A DNA stretch of 64,000 bases from Liolophura sinensis (GCF_032854445.1 NC_088297.1:20099127-20163126); one strand, 5' to 3'; positions 34,255 to 47,509 are shown, counted from the stretch's first letter. The notes: a model not told the origin generated them from the letters alone. Numbers and translations are program-made.

Positions 34255-34824
34255 TACGATTAAAATAGCATGCTTCCGATTTAACGTTAAGATAACTGAT
34301 TCGTTTTATTTATCATATACATTGATGTGGGGCATATAAAATACAGAAAAAATACACAGTAACCTATCAAAATAAATCGCTTTTTATTCTTCTTAAGAGT
34401 ATTCAAAAACAGTATGTTTCTTATGAACTATAACATGATTTGATTTAAATTTCTAAAGAATTAAGATTTTGAAATACATTTGTAAACGTAAACACATAAA
34501 ATTGCATAAGATGCCTGTATACCGATTCAAAATGCATACCTTACGACAGCTGGGAGGTGATACTGTGAATCGTGGTAAGCTATAACCTGTATGCATTGAC
34601 AGATTTTTACATGGAGAACAAAGTCACACTTTATGAATTCCCGTGAACAAATACTTTACATCATGTTTGTTGGACTGTCTGATATGTTTTGTCTGTTAAT
34701 TAAGACGACTGGGATTATGTCCTGGCATTCCTGCCCACAGGCCCCAACCCCGAATAGCCCGAACGATTTCAGTAGGAGCCCCGCAAGGATAGCGTGGACT
34801 GTTAACTATAGACGTACAACATAG

Positions 34825-34965
34825 TGAGTAACATAAGAGCAATAATAACCGTGTGATACTTGGCAAACGGTGAAATACGACCTCTTGTCAGTTTACCTCA
34901 TGGATTTTAACTGTTCAAGTAAATGTTTTAATAGTAGCAAATGGCTTTATCCATAAACAGAAAAA
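34825..34965 (+). repeat. family D copy
   Basis: ATACGACCTCTTGTCAGTTT, TTAACTGTTCAAGTAAATG; followed within 120 bp by family F. Confidence 0.7.
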
Positions 34966-35079
34966 GCTTTGAAGATATTTACCCACCTTCGCTGGATTTA
35001 AATGAAACCACAGCCTCTCCAGATGACATCTTATCTGGATCAATATTTGTACAAAGACCAAAACGGTTTCCTCTCTCGC

Positions 35080-35790
35080 AGACTGTACGGCAAGAAGGGT
35101 AGTTTCAATTCTGACATTGTAAACTATCCTTACCGGGACAGCAATATACCACAGAGTTCTACATATGGTCTATACATATCTCGCCTCGTAGCCTTGGTCA
35201 AACCCGGCGTGTTGTGTGACGATTTCGATCAACGTCACAAGTTCTAACTGCAAAAAGCAGTGTGTCAAGGTTATTCCATCAAACGTCTTAACTCCAAGTT
35301 TCGCAAATTTTACAGTGAGTATAATTTTCTTGTGTGTAAATATAGATAGAGCGTCCAAAATCTCGGCGCTGTGTTTCACGATTGTGTTCAGCATACCGCT
35401 TAATCCGGGGAGATGGGTGGTATATTCATCGTGGTGAATTCGTTCGCCACGTTGGACATGTGAACAGTTGCAATCAAAGCGCAACCGAGACAATATTTAG
35501 TTATCGACAACTGATATTCTAGCATGGTACGCGATTTGAATACTGATTTCAAACAGTCGCCTAGAACACTCCTTGCGCCTTTCCAACATCACTGCAAACT
35601 GATGACTGTTTCTCTTTGCATGATTCAGTCCTATTTTCACACTTATATATACTTTGTTATTTCTTTGGTGGTTTGTGTTATGCTTCGCTTTGGGAATTGG
35701 CCTTGTTATTATTAACCTGGAAAGTCCTGGTCAGTTGGTTGACGTCTGGTGTACGAATGTCTGTTTCTACTCACAGATTCATACAAATTT
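35080..35790 (+). repeat. family F, long copy
   Basis: The longest clean copy in the window: CTGTACGGCAAGAAGGGTAG, GTTATTCCATCAAACGTC, GAACAGTTGCAATCAAAGCG, GGTGTACGAATGTCTGTTT. No coding capacity seen. Confidence 0.8.
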
Positions 35791-35814
35791 GCCTAACACA
35801 TTACTTGCATTACT

Positions 35815-36385
35815 TGCACTCAGATAGCAGAGCCGGGCTACATGCATAGTTGTCAAGGACAGCCACTCCGGGGATCGACACTGTACGCTTTGCATAAATT
35901 CTATGATGCATAGTCTAAATAAAAACGAAAAAAAAATACGCAAAAAAGAAAAATTAATGGAAAGTTCTGTATTGGAACCCTAGACTGCCGGGCGTAATTT
36001 ACAACGGGTCTTGCCCTCAAAATCAGCATAGGGATTAGGCGGCTTTGATCTTTTGCTGATAGCAGAGAGCGATAGACAGAAAGAATACATTGTTGCAAAG
36101 TTTCTGTCCGAGAACAAAAGACAGAAAGGAAACATTGTTGCAAAGTTTATGCCTGTTCTCACTTTAATCGACAGTGATAACTTTCACGATAACTTGCACA
36201 ACGCTCGCATGTTGAATTCTGGCGAAAAATTTCAAGATTTCTGATAGATTTTGACAATTACGTGCAAACCACAGTTCGTATAGGAAAAATTCTTTGAAAT
36301 TCATAATTCTGAGGTCAATGTATTCTAAAAATGTTTTTGTTACATACAACTACGCAGTTTTTAGAGATAATCTACCTTTTAGCTA
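35815..36385 (+). repeat. family G, long copy
   Basis: CTCAGATAGCAGAGCCGGGC, GTTGTCAAGGACAGCCACTC, then the part with AACATTGTTGCAAAGTTTAT and AATTCTGAGGTCAATGTATTC. Confidence 0.75.
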
Positions 36386-37742
36386 TTTTGGGCCCAACTT
36401 GTACCGTGCTTTCTCAATAATTTCAGACGCACTTTTAGAAAATGTATACCACGATGTCTTGCTGGGGTAGTTGTCTTAAGTCGTACACTCTCCTTGGGGA
36501 ATAGGGCATTACCGGTAGTCAATCAGTGACAGTTGTTCACATCTCCGTCACACCTCAGTTAGCCTAACCAGCGACGCAAGACTGGGAGAACGCTGTCAGG
36601 TTTAAAAGATTAAACTGTTTGTATGATTGGACAGCTGTTTTCCAATCAGGCTAATGTCGTTTAAAACTCTGCACACACTGATAGACCTATATAAACTACA
36701 AAATTGCAACAAAACAGACGTGTTACGCTTGTAACACGTAGGTACATCGCATTTGTGATATATGTGTTGATTAGCTATAATAGGCTCGTGAATATCATGA
36801 AAATAAGTAGGTAGCTGTGTAACTCAACGTCCGCCAGTGGAATATCTCCTTGGATATACATCACGTTGTTAAAACACGTGGTTCTCGAAATTTGAAAGCT
36901 AATTATTTGTCATTCGTAACAACTAGTGACTTTTACAACTTACACCAAGACTATCTGAAAAATTAAGTTTAGTTTAAACGTCGTTGGATAAATCGGGTGG
37001 CAGTAGAATACTATACGGGCGCATACTAGAAATAATTCTGGATAAACGACGACAACAGCGACTCGACACACACATTTCCTAAAGAAAACCAAAGTCTGGC
37101 ACAGTTGGACACATATACATAGCTACCTACTTATTTCACGATATTCAAGAGCCCAATATATCGGCCTTGACATGTGGCGTGATAATACTTCATGCATGTA
37201 GGCCTACGTCGGAAGAGGACTCAGGCGTTTCCAGGCATATCAGGCTTGGACAGTTCTGGAGGTTTTTATCGCTTACCGGCCTGTGTCGATATACCCTCGA
37301 TATTGTTTTGTTTTGTGTAATGCGAGTTTAGACAATCCAGTCTATAATTTGCTCAAAACGCCGTAGCTTCCTTAGCCTGGAGTTTGGAACGTTGTCACTT
37401 CAAAACGACACTTAAACGACATTTATCTGGCCATTTTAAAGATTTATATTAAAAATTCTTACTTAAGTATACTCACAAAAACCCTACAATCACCGTCTTT
37501 ATATAATGACAGAGGAAGCCTGTTTATAGATTTCTTCACTGGAACATTTTGCAGTTCACCGACAGTTATGGCATTATACTCTAATACTTCAATTTTAATC
37601 AATAAATAAGTCAGAGATATCTATAACAGTCATATTTATTGAGCAAGGAGAACAAATCGCACTTTACCTCCTGCACAGAAACATGGCAAATGGCTTTAGT
37701 TATGATATGAATACAAGCTTACAATATACAAACGCTTTGATT
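36386..37742. other. no gene recognised; inverted repeat only
   Basis: Apart from the 36.78/37.12-kb arms nothing was recognised. Confidence 0.5.
36780..37152. repeat. inverted repeat, ~38-bp arms, ~295-bp spacer
   Basis: Left arm 36782-36820 (GGCTCGTGAATATCATGAAA, ATAAGTAGGTAGCTGTGT). Right arm 37115-37152 is its reverse complement with a few mismatches and one indel. The spacer is unlike any other part of the window. Confidence 0.8.
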
Positions 37743-37956
37743 TTATTTATTTATTTGATTTTTTTTTGGTGTTTACGCCGTACTCAAGAATATTTCACTT
37801 ATAAGACGGCGACCAGCATTATGGTTGGTGGAAACCAGGCACAGCCAGGGGGAAACCCACGACTATCCAAAGGTTGCTGTAAGACCTTCTCTCGTAAAAG
37901 ACTCCTGGGTCATTACGCTGCGCTAGCGCGCTAACCAATTAAGACACGGAAGCCTC
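37743..37956 (-). mobile_element. SINE-A with internal deletion
   Basis: Tail and body are present. Sequence between the body (about 37.89 kb) and the box A region, including box B, is missing. Confidence 0.88.
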
Positions 37957-37984
37957 CACAATCTTTAAAAGGGCTGCTAAAGTC

Positions 37985-38260
37985 GAGATGGGTCTAGATA
38001 CACTGTGGGTCGAAATGTATAGTTAGGACGGAACAAAATACGGTATTGAGGGTAAAAATGGAATCTAAAGATGAAACTAGGGTGGGGTCTGAAGACAATC
38101 TGGAGAGGTAAAGTTTGGACGGATCAAAGTACAGCACGGTGGGTAAAAATACAATGTTGAAGTGAAAGTATAGGTGACAATGGTCTAAGTGCACTCTTGA
38201 CGGGTAAAGTATACAGTCTGGACGGATCAAAAGACAGTACGGTCGATAAAATTACAATAA
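37985..38260. repeat. degenerate ~100-bp tandem repeat, 2-3 copies
   Basis: GGACGGATCAAA...GGTAAAAATACAAT motifs recur at about 38.02, 38.12 and 38.22 kb. The copies are strongly diverged. Confidence 0.6.
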
Positions 38261-38989
38261 CCACAAATATCACTTTAGTATGACACCTCTAGATGTTTAC
38301 ATCGTTTATGAACAAGGACTGCTACAAGAAAATGTCGTTTTCATCCAGTGTGCGCTTAACTACATGTAAATATACTATATGCGCTGTAATTCTTCAACCT
38401 TTTCACATGTTTGTAAGGTATTCATTCAAGAGTACTATATGATCAGCAGTTATAAACAACGTGATTTTGATTAAAACAAATCTGTAAGACTTAGTTCAAA
38501 GATCTAATAAATATGAACATATGTTAAAATCTAATAACATTGTAAGCAAGACGTCTTGTTCACAAACGTTAAATATATACGGAGAAGACGTGAAGTAGAG
38601 AAAATACTTATTTAAAGTCAACATTGTCTGAACATGCTAAGCATTTTTTGTCTACTGTCACTACAGATATCCTTGCATACAAATACTCTTAAATATCAAT
38701 ATTATTACCAACAGATCTAAAGTTTTGGATCTAAGATTATCAATAATTGATTGATAATGCAAAACATTCAAAATGTTTAGTTCTAAAAACTCCACCTTTC
38801 ACACATGCATGAATTAATCTAAACTAGTATCTTGCTTTAGAGAGATGCTGCACTAGAACATTGCCTTGGACGTGTACTGTGTGTGTTTCTCTGATGTCAG
38901 ACAAACAAAAATGTTGGACATAGAACAACACAAACAGCTTTGTAGGCAAAACACCAGTGGGCCTTGACTGACTTCCTGACTTCTCCACA

Positions 38990-39330
38990 TGAAGTTATTT
39001 ACCTGATGGAACACTATACACACTGACAGTCGGCCAATGAGTTCTCACCAAGACAGAATCAGTGGATTCTGATTGGTTAACTGATCTCTTGACATCAAGT
39101 TACTTGCATCTACCTCATGGAACACTGAGCACAGGACATGTGACGGTCAGCCAATCACACTTCACAGGGATATTACCAATGAATTCTGATTGGATGACAG
39201 ATCTCCGCATATCAAGACACTTACCTTGCGAAACATTTACAACACAATACATCTACATGTATGCAGGATTTATCCAATCAGCCTTCACCCAAAATACCAT
39301 CAGTGAAGTTTGATTCATTTAACTGATCTC
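38990..39330. repeat. degenerate ~115-bp tandem repeat, three copies
   Basis: Three units each carry CAGTC(A/G)GCCAAT, then GATTCTGATTGG or a variant, then ACTGATCTCT. A related scrap with AGCCAATCACACTTCACAG lies at about 46.80 kb. Confidence 0.65.
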
Positions 39331-39357
39331 TACACATAAAGTAATTCATTTCACCCA

Positions 39358-39402
39358 AAAAAATATTTCACTCATTAGGCGGCCAGCACTATGGTTTGGA
39401 AA
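39358..39402 (-). mobile_element. SINE-A scrap
   Basis: AATATTTCACTCATTAGGCG and GCCAGCACTATGGTTTGG only. Confidence 0.55.
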
Positions 39403-39832
39403 TTTCATAAAATAGCGATCATAAACTCTCTGTGCATGGATTAAACATTGTGTTCACATGTGTGAAAACTGGATGCAAATAAACAGCTTCATATTGCAAC
39501 AATTTTTAAACAATGGCTATCACCATTCTTCATCACATTTTCTGTGAATTCACAGTCACCTGTAGTCTTACAGGTAAAAGACAGGTTACACAATCCATCA
39601 TTGTTTAATTAGATAAACTTATTTTCACTGACCCGCCCCTTGGGAAAAGATTGACTGTGAAATCTCGCGCTAAATATAAACTAGATGACGCGAGCTAAAA
39701 AATTTACAAGTCTGCGCGTACATAGTGATGATTACGACATTTAATTATGACTTCGAGTTAGGCCTTGACACTAAATCATTTCAGTAAAACCATCACGCGG
39801 TCATTTAGTGGTTAGTGTGTTATAATGATGTT

Positions 39833-39837
39833 CACAA
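39833..39837. repeat. target site duplication, left copy
   Basis: CACAA abuts the 5' LTR and recurs at 44876-44880 right after the 3' LTR. Five bp fits Ty3/Gypsy integration. Confidence 0.85.
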
Positions 39838-40103
39838 TGTGATATTGTCATAGTTTGCAACGTGCATTTGTTTAGATCATAGCACATGTGTATGTTTACA
39901 TCACATGATCAGCTCCCCTATATTAATATTCATAACGTTGCAGCATAGCGATTGGCTAATAACACGTAAGTAACATACTGCGGGACTGCTCAAGTTGCTG
40001 AACCGAGTGGAATAGAGTGACTGTCTGAAAAGGGACGCTGTTTCGAGTCCTTTATTTATTTATACTTTCTTACGTCAAAAGACGTTATCATAAAAGTATT
40101 ATA
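39838..40103 (+). repeat. 5' LTR of the Gypsy element
   Basis: About 266 bp, beginning TGTGATATTGTC and ending near AAAAGTATTATA. It matches the 3' LTR along its whole length apart from one indel near the left end. Confidence 0.92.
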
Positions 40104-40117
40104 TGGTGTCAGAAGTT
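40104..40117 (+). other. primer binding site of the Gypsy element
   Basis: TGGTGTCAGAAGTT directly follows the 5' LTR. The TGG start pairs with the CCA end of a tRNA. The tRNA was not identified. Confidence 0.7.
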
Positions 40118-40133
40118 CAGAAGAACCCTCGAG

Positions 40134-43100
40134 ATGGTAGCAAACGTGAAACAGATGTCTCCCATCGATTTCGACAGCGGTAATGTTGCAGAAAACTGGT
40201 CACGATGGAAGGAACTGATGCAATGATGCAATGTTGGTTCACCGGACCAGATGCAGACAAGTGGAAAGCGGAGCAAAAAGCCGCATAGTTCTTGATAAAT
40301 ATCGGACCAAAAGGCAGAGACATTTGCAGAGCATGGCGTTCTAGTGGTGAACTTTCAAAGGAAGATTCTAAGAAGCCAGAGAAACTGTTCGAACTTTTCG
40401 AGTACTACCGCAACCCGAAGAAAAACACGTCTGTACAACGTGAGTTATTTTATCAACAGGGTCAAGGTCAGTCAGAATCGATAGACGAATGGGTCACTCA
40501 GTTAAAACTCATTGGCCGTGACTGCAGTTTTCATGATCTAGACGACATGATTAAAGACAAGATTCTCATGGGCTCAAATTCATCTGAAGTTCAGGAAAAC
40601 TCCTCTTAGAAGATGATCTGACTCTACAAAAAGCAACAAAAATTGCCAGGTCTCATGAAATATCACGTGAACAATTGAAAGTGTTGAACAAAACTCCCGA
40701 TGAAGTCCACGAGCTAAAATTGAGAATAAATTTGGAAAGAATAAATTCAAAACTGGTGAACAGAAAATTCAGGGACAAAACCAACAGAAATTTAAGAAGT
40801 TTCAGAAACGGAACACACATGACAAGAAGGACAATTCTCAGTGTGGTCGGTGTGGATATGAACATAAGAAGTCAGAAACTTGCCCAGCAATGGGAAAAAA
40901 TTGTATGAAATGAGGCATCAAAAGTCATTTCAGGAGAATGTGTAGGTCTAAATCAGCTCATGCTGTTTGTGAACATGATCATAACACAGATACTGACACT
41001 GAAAACAATGTGGTGTTTTTAGGTACAGTTAACAAAACTGAAAACAACGAAAATGAAGCTTATGCAAACATTGAAATAGGAAACACAGGCAAAACTCTCA
41101 GGTGTAAACTGGATACTGGAGCACAGGTAAACTGCATTCCCACAGAAACATACAAAAGACTACTGTCAAGCGAAGTACCTTTACAAACACGCTTTCTCCC
41201 CAAGTTGTCAGGATATGGTGGTAATCGACTCAAAGTCACAGGTAAATGCACGGTACCATGCAGGTACAAAAACATTATTCAGAACTTAGCGTTTGTAGTT
41301 GTGGATTGCCCAGAGAAACCCCTCCTAGGTTTCAACGCCTGTAAGCTGCTACATCTGGTAAAAGTGGTTATGGCAATTGATCAACCAATCACAAAGCAGT
41401 TTTTGACTAAAGAATCAGTGGTCAAGGAGAACAAGAATATCTTCACAGAGCTTGGTTGTCTTCCAGGAAAAGCCAAAATTAGACTCAAAGACAACGCACT
41501 ACCAGTTGTGCACGCACCATGGCGTATCCCCGTAGCATTAAGGGATCGAGTCAAAAATGAACTAAAACGTATGGAGTCAATGGGCGTTATCAGAGCCATT
41601 GACGAGCCCACAGAATGGGTAAGCTCAATGGTGGCCATCGCGAAAAAAGACAACACACTGCGGATATGTATCGACCCGAAGTATTTGAACGAAAACATAA
41701 TGCGAGAGCACTATCAACTTCCAACATTGGAGGACATAACACATAAACTGGCAGGTGCGAAGTACTTCAGTCGGCTCGATGCAAAATCCGGGTACTGGCA
41801 GATCCAGCTAGACGATGAAAGTAGTAAACTCACAACATTTAACTCTCCTTTTGGCAGGTGGACATTTACACGCTTACTTTTTGGCCTTGTATCAGCCCAG
41901 GAAATATTTCAAAAGAAAGCACATGAAGCCCTGGAAGGTCTTGATGGCGTTGAGGTCTTGGTTGATGACATTCTGGTCTACGCACCAACCAGAGAACTGC
42001 ACGACGAGCGACTCAGAGAACTACTTCAGAGATGTCGTGACAAAAACCTGCACCTGAATTCTGCAAAAATGGAAATTCGGGTCACAGAGACGAAGTTCTA
42101 CGGACACACTCTCACGTTGGAAGGTCTGAAACCTGACCCAGACAAGATTAAAGCGACTGAACAGATGCCGACCCCTACCTCGAAAAAGGAACTGGAAACG
42201 GTGATGGGTATGATCAATTACCTCACCAAGTTTGCCCAAAGGACTTGCCACAGCCACAGCTCCAATAAAACTCTTAAAAGAAGATGTTGAGTGGCTATGG
42301 GACCCAAATTGTGACAAAGCATTTGAACAGGTGAAATCCATCATCACGCGAACACCAGGACCGGTGTTAGCATACTATGACGTCACCAAGAACGTCACCC
42401 GCCAAGTAGCCGCGTCAAAATCAGGCCTCGGAGCAGCCATTCATCAAGAAGGCAAACCAGTTGCCTACGCCTCACGAGCACTTACGCCAACACAGCAAAA
42501 CTATGCACAGATAGAAAAAGAAATGTTGGCATTTCAGTTTGGGTGTGAGAAGTTTCATTCTTATATCTATGGACAACAAGTGACACAGTACACAGTGATC
42601 ACAAGCCGCTTGAGATAATCATGCGCAACCCACTAGCTTCAGCATCACCCAGACTACAGGGCAGGACACTGCGCTTACAACTCTACGATTTGAACGTAAT
42701 TTTTCGCCCCGGAAAGGAAATTCCGATTGCGGACCCACTGTCGAGAAATTACGAATCTGGACATGACGCACATGAAGATCCAACCCTGGAAGAGCACGTT
42801 CGTGCAGTATTTGAACGGATCCCAGTAACTGATCAAAAACTGAAAAAAATCAAATCGGAAACACAGAAGGATCAAACTCTCATCAAACTTAAATCTGTCA
42901 TTCACAGAGGCTAGCCACAGACTAAACAACAAGTGGACACTGATCTGAGAGAATTCTGCCATGTGCAAGACGAACTGACGATTTTAAACGGCATAGTGTT
43001 CAAAAGTGACAAAATTGTGATTCCAGCATCATTGCATGTCGACATGCTGCAACGGATACATGCAGGACATTTCGGCATGGAACTTTGCAAACGACGTGCT

Positions 43101-43890
43101 AGAGAATTTCTCTACTGGCCGCACGTGTTCACAAATTGAGGACTATGTGAACAGATGTAGCACATGTCTTGAACACAGATCCTCCGTACCGAAGGAACCA
43201 ATGATGTCACCGGCGATACCAAACGGGCCATGGAAATTGTTAGCCACATACCTGTTTGAGTGCCACAACGGTAACTATCTCATTGTGGCTGATTATTATA
43301 GTCACTATTTTGAGATCAGCCTGTTACCTAATATCACCGTCAACAGTGTCATCAATCACATGAAATCAATCTTTGCTCGGCACGGCATATGTGAAGAACT
43401 GATATCTGACAATGGAAGCCAATACACATCTGCAGAATTCAAAAGATTCGTAGCAGAATGGAGTTTCAAGCACACCATGAACAGCCCCTACCATCACCAA
43501 TCCAACGGACTTGCTGAAAAGTATGTTGATATAGCAAAACGGATCATGAAAAAAGCCCAGACCGATGGTACTGACCCGTACATGGGACTGTTAGTCTACA
43601 GAAATACACCCACTGATGGAACCGCTACACCAGCTCAACTCCTAATGAGTCGTCGTCTTCGAGACAACCTCCCAGTCCAACAAAAACGGCTCCGTCCATC
43701 TGTACAAAATGTAAAAGATGTACAAAGGCGACTTTCACAGAAACGGATGAACAGTGAAAAATACTACAACCGTAACACCCAATCTCAAAAACCATTAAAG
43801 GAAGGAGAGGATGTGTACATGCAACAACTTAATGGGAAATGGAAACCAGCGATAGTAAGAAAAGTAGCCGAGATAGCACGATAATATATT
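40134..43890 (+). pseudogene. gag-pol remnant of the Gypsy element
   Basis: Parts by position: gag about 40.13-40.95 kb with a CCHC knuckle at its end; aspartic protease around 41.10 kb (DTGA); reverse transcriptase about 41.5-42.25 kb with the VDD catalytic pair; RNase H about 42.4-42.6 kb; integrase about 42.95-43.88 kb with the zinc-binding head and the DNGSQYTS core. It is treated as a broken fossil. No host function is suggested. Confidence 0.9.
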
Positions 43891-44625
43891 GTCTCCACAT
43901 CTGATGGTGAAAATTATCAACGGAACCGTCGTCACAACAAATCAACAGGCTCGACACCGTCACCGCTTGAAAACCCAACTCCTCCCGAGAATCCGAAACC
44001 ACCTGACACATCTCCAACTTCACAGTTCTCACGTTTTGGTCCACGTATTAAGCCCAAGATTTTATCTGATTTCATAACTGGATAAAGTGGAAGTGTGTCT
44101 GTGTTATTGTGAGCACAGTTTGTTTTGCTTTCAGTTGCAGATCTCAGTCAGAATTCTAGCTCCATAAGTGAACTTGTGAATCAGTGATAAATGTGTGCAT
44201 TCTATTCAGTTAATTGGATTCTATCATTCCTCGGCATTGAAATGAGTGATGCATTTACAGATAGGTTCAGTTTTTCCATTACTCAGATTCATGGATTTGG
44301 ATGATTCAAAGTGCTATGATAATTTTATTTGCTATGTTAAATTGTTCCGAATTGTGTGATCTTGAAATTCTTATGAAAGTTTAATGGATGGATAAGTTTG
44401 TGTTTAGCTTTAAAACCTGGTGAACCACGGATATCATTTGACATTTGACTCCAACTTAAGTTTTAAGTATCAACCGGACTCTACAAATACTTACAGTTTG
44501 CATTGTATTCTATTTTGTTTTAAATTGAAATTTGTTGCATTTGAAATGTACACTTGGGCAGTCCTTTGGAAGCGAAGTTTGTTAAAGAATGTAATACCAC
44601 TAGCTTTCCTTCAAAAGAAGGGGGA

Positions 44626-44875
44626 TGTGATATTGTCATAGTTTGCCACGTGTGCACATGTGTATGTTTACATCATATGATCAGCTCCCCTATATTAATA
44701 GTCATGACGTTGCAACGTAGCGATTGGCTAGTAACACGTAAGTAACATACTGCGGGACTGCTCAGGGTGACGAACCAAGTGGAATAGAGTGACTGTCTGA
44801 AAGGAGACGCTGTTTCGAGTCCTTTATTTATTTATACTTTCTTACGTCAAAAGACGTTAACATAAAAGTATTACA
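44626..44875 (+). repeat. 3' LTR of the Gypsy element
   Basis: About 250 bp with TG...CA ends (TGTGATATTG ... AAGTATTACA). It is preceded by the purine tract AAAAGAAGGGGGA at 44613-44625. Confidence 0.93.
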
Positions 44876-44880
44876 CACAA
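44876..44880. repeat. target site duplication, right copy
   Basis: CACAA directly after the 3' LTR; its partner is at 39833-39837. Confidence 0.85.
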
Positions 44881-45266
44881 CACTTAATCTACATGTATTT
44901 AGCACGGGAATAACAACAGGTGCCCAGATCGGGTCTCTTTGTTGTTGCTGCAAACTGTGCTTGAACTGAGCGAAGTTGCGATTTGCATATCAATACCACT
45001 CGGATGTTTAAATCTGAAAACACTCGGTCTGGTGTAGACTGACATTTCTAAATTTTCACGCAAATAATGCTTGGCTATTGTTAGGTCATCAGAACTTACA
45101 TTGATTAAGTAGGCCTATATGTATGTTCTAATCTAATGCAAACACACTCAGTAAAAATGAATTTTCTTACGAGAACAAGCATGTAAAACTGAGTCAAATT
45201 TCCGTAAATGGAGACTCGTGTTTAAAGTTTTGTTCAACCTACGGAAGCATAGCAAAATCACAAATT

Positions 45267-45517
45267 TATTTGTTTATTTTATTAGTGTTTTACGCCGTAA
45301 TCAACAATATTTCACTTATACGACGGCGGCCAGCATTATGGTGGGTGGAAACCGGACAGAGCCCGGGGGAAACCCATGACCATCCGCAGGTTGCAGACAA
45401 ACCTTTTCACCTACGGCCGGAGAGGAAGCCAGCATGAGCTGGACTTGAACTCACAGCTACCGCATTGGTGAGAGAGTCCGGGTTCATTACGCTGCGCTAG
45501 CGCGCCAACCAACTGAA
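45267..45517 (-). mobile_element. SINE-A, near full length with 8-bp target duplication
   Basis: CACAAATT occurs at 45259-45266 and again at 45518-45525, flanking the element. Confidence 0.9.
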
Positions 45518-46234
45518 CACAAATTGAATATTCAATTATCAATATTTTAGTTATTTTAGTTACTTTCATTATCAGTTTAGAAACTGTTCGTTCAACATGT
45601 ATCTTGTAATCATTTTCTGAAAAAAAGAACAAGTCGAAGCATAGAGTGTTCTTTTCAGAAGTGAACGCATGCGCCAGAGCTACTCCTATTGAGAATAAGG
45701 GATTAAAGATGAGGTTTTAATCCTGCCTTTGATTGACAAGTCTGTCTTAATCCCCACACCACTCTGTTATTGAGGATTACATAACTACAAGGCCCCACTG
45801 CTTGACACTTTTGAGTTTAGGCTTACAGTACTATCAGCGCTCGACAGCCGTCTTATACTCCCCTATACAGATGCAGCCACGAGAATCTGCGATTACTGTT
45901 ATATCGAAAAATGAACATGGCAAGCACATGTTGTTTGTTATAGTCTTGGACTTGATATTTCTTGTAAATATTATATTAAGTGACCAGTATTTGTCATCCA
46001 CCTCCAAACTGTCATCCGCACACGGCTATACTGGCTGACTGACAGATGTTGTGGTTGTAGCGGGTCTCTCGGCACATGGGGGTTTACGCGTCAGACCTCC
46101 TGCAGTGCTCGATGTGCATCTTACGGGAACAGGATTACCCTCAGTCCGCCATTTGCCTTTCCCATGAATTCAACTCCGACTTCTTAAGTTTTACTGTCCC
46201 CTTATGGAGAAAAGGTTGTGGAAATAAGGTCATA

Positions 46235-46450
46235 CACTTCTACATGTATGATGTGGGGAGGAACTTGGGTAGGTGGAATAAACCACTGACCTTGGGCAGG
46301 TGCGTGACAAACTTCCCGACTTCATGGTTACTATCGGCTTGTTGGAACAGTTACTTCTGGTCATGTCATGCTCCTCACAACGCAAGTGCCGCTCTCTACG
46401 CCCGATTTACATCACTGCCATCAACAGACAAGCTTGACCATTGGAGCAGG
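46235..46450 (-). mobile_element. SINE-B-like repeat
   Basis: GGTGGAATAAACCACTGACC, then GGGCAGGTGCGTGACAAACT. Confidence 0.6.
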
Positions 46451-47333
46451 TGAAACACACATAGGCTTGCTTAGGCTTAGCCTCACCACTTGTGTCCTCA
46501 CCAAGATCTATTTAATTAGCATTCATCAATAAAACTGTTTCATGTTTTGGTTCAGAATCATGTTGTACATCTTTCAGATAAAGAGAAAGTATGTGTATAA
46601 GGTATTACTAGACAGAAAGGTTGAGGTGGATTATTTGTGTTTTCTGGCATCTTTATCTGCCTCATTACTGTGGCTTCATTGAATTTGGCATTGTTCAAGA
46701 CTTCTGTACAAAATTTGCTAGTGGTGGCAATGATGTAAGGAGGACATGGAGAGCGACGCATGAGCTGTAAAGAGGATGAGGTCATTTATCATTCAGCCAG
46801 CCAATCACACTTCACAGACATCATCACATAACTGCAGACCCAATTTGTACCACTGAACAATGGGATACCTGCAGAAGTCCGAAGCGGTATGTATTACGTC
46901 AATTCAGTAATGCTTCCCATTCCACTGCAGCGTCAATAGCGCGACGTCACAGTGCTGAAACCAAACATGTCACAGATGAAACCTCAGCACACAATATGTT
47001 TCGCAATTAAAGACTTGTGATGTACAAATCCTATGTCAGGCTAGTACCACCTTTTGTGAGAGGAAAATCTGCAAGCTATTCTATTGCTTGTTTGACATCA
47101 TGTACCTCATAACTGCCGGAGCATTAGCTCTGCTTTCTACCCTTGCACTATATCCACCAACAGTTGATTTTGTCACAAAAATTACACTGTGGTGCAGAAA
47201 AAAAACTTTGATAACCTGTGTTTATACTCCTAACTCTTATACATACATTTTCAAAATCTGCAACCTGTGATACCAATAGGCACCTAAAACATTTTCATTA
47301 ATGTACATGTTTGTTATAATCACTGAGAGAACA

Positions 47334-47339
47334 TTTAAT
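47334..47339 (-). promoter_or_regulatory. possible poly(A) signal of DNAJC27
   Basis: On the minus strand this reads ATTAAA, about 170 bp beyond the DNAJC27 stop. It is the first recognisable hexamer I found there, and no AATAAA is closer. A hexamer alone is weak evidence. Confidence 0.3.
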
Positions 47340-47509
47340 TCTAACAAAACCCATTTGTGTTGCACAGGATTAAAAAGTCAAACCTGTCTAGTGAGGGCAA
47401 TGATGTAAAGTGTGAAGAGTCGTGCATTCCCTGTGAGGAGTGTGTGTTTCACCACAGCAAAAATGTTCAACGTTTACTTTTAAAGGTTTAAGACTAAGTG
47501 TATTGCTCG

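Larger units (their letters stand above)
39838..44875 (+). mobile_element. Ty3/Gypsy LTR retrotransposon, broken, with both LTRs
   Basis: This is a fossil of about 5.0 kb with paired LTRs, a primer site starting TGG right after the 5' LTR, a polypurine tract right before the 3' LTR, and a 5-bp target duplication CACAA. The internal order is gag with a zinc knuckle, protease, reverse transcriptase, RNase H and integrase, the order of Metaviridae (Ty3/Gypsy). No envelope gene is seen. The coding part is broken at roughly half a dozen places. By eye the LTRs differ at about 15 sites plus one indel in about 250 bp, so insertion is old to moderately old. Confidence 0.93.
44881..47509. other. no gene recognised downstream of DNAJC27
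   Basis: SINE-A, SINE-B and a probable DNAJC27 3' untranslated region near 47.3-47.5 kb. GGCAATGATGTAA is shared by 46.73 and 47.39 kb, suggesting a small local duplication. Confidence 0.45.

Noticed and set aside
43890-44625. Envelope gene in the Gypsy element
   Set aside because: The stretch between integrase and the 3' LTR has no signal peptide, membrane span or long frame that supports it.
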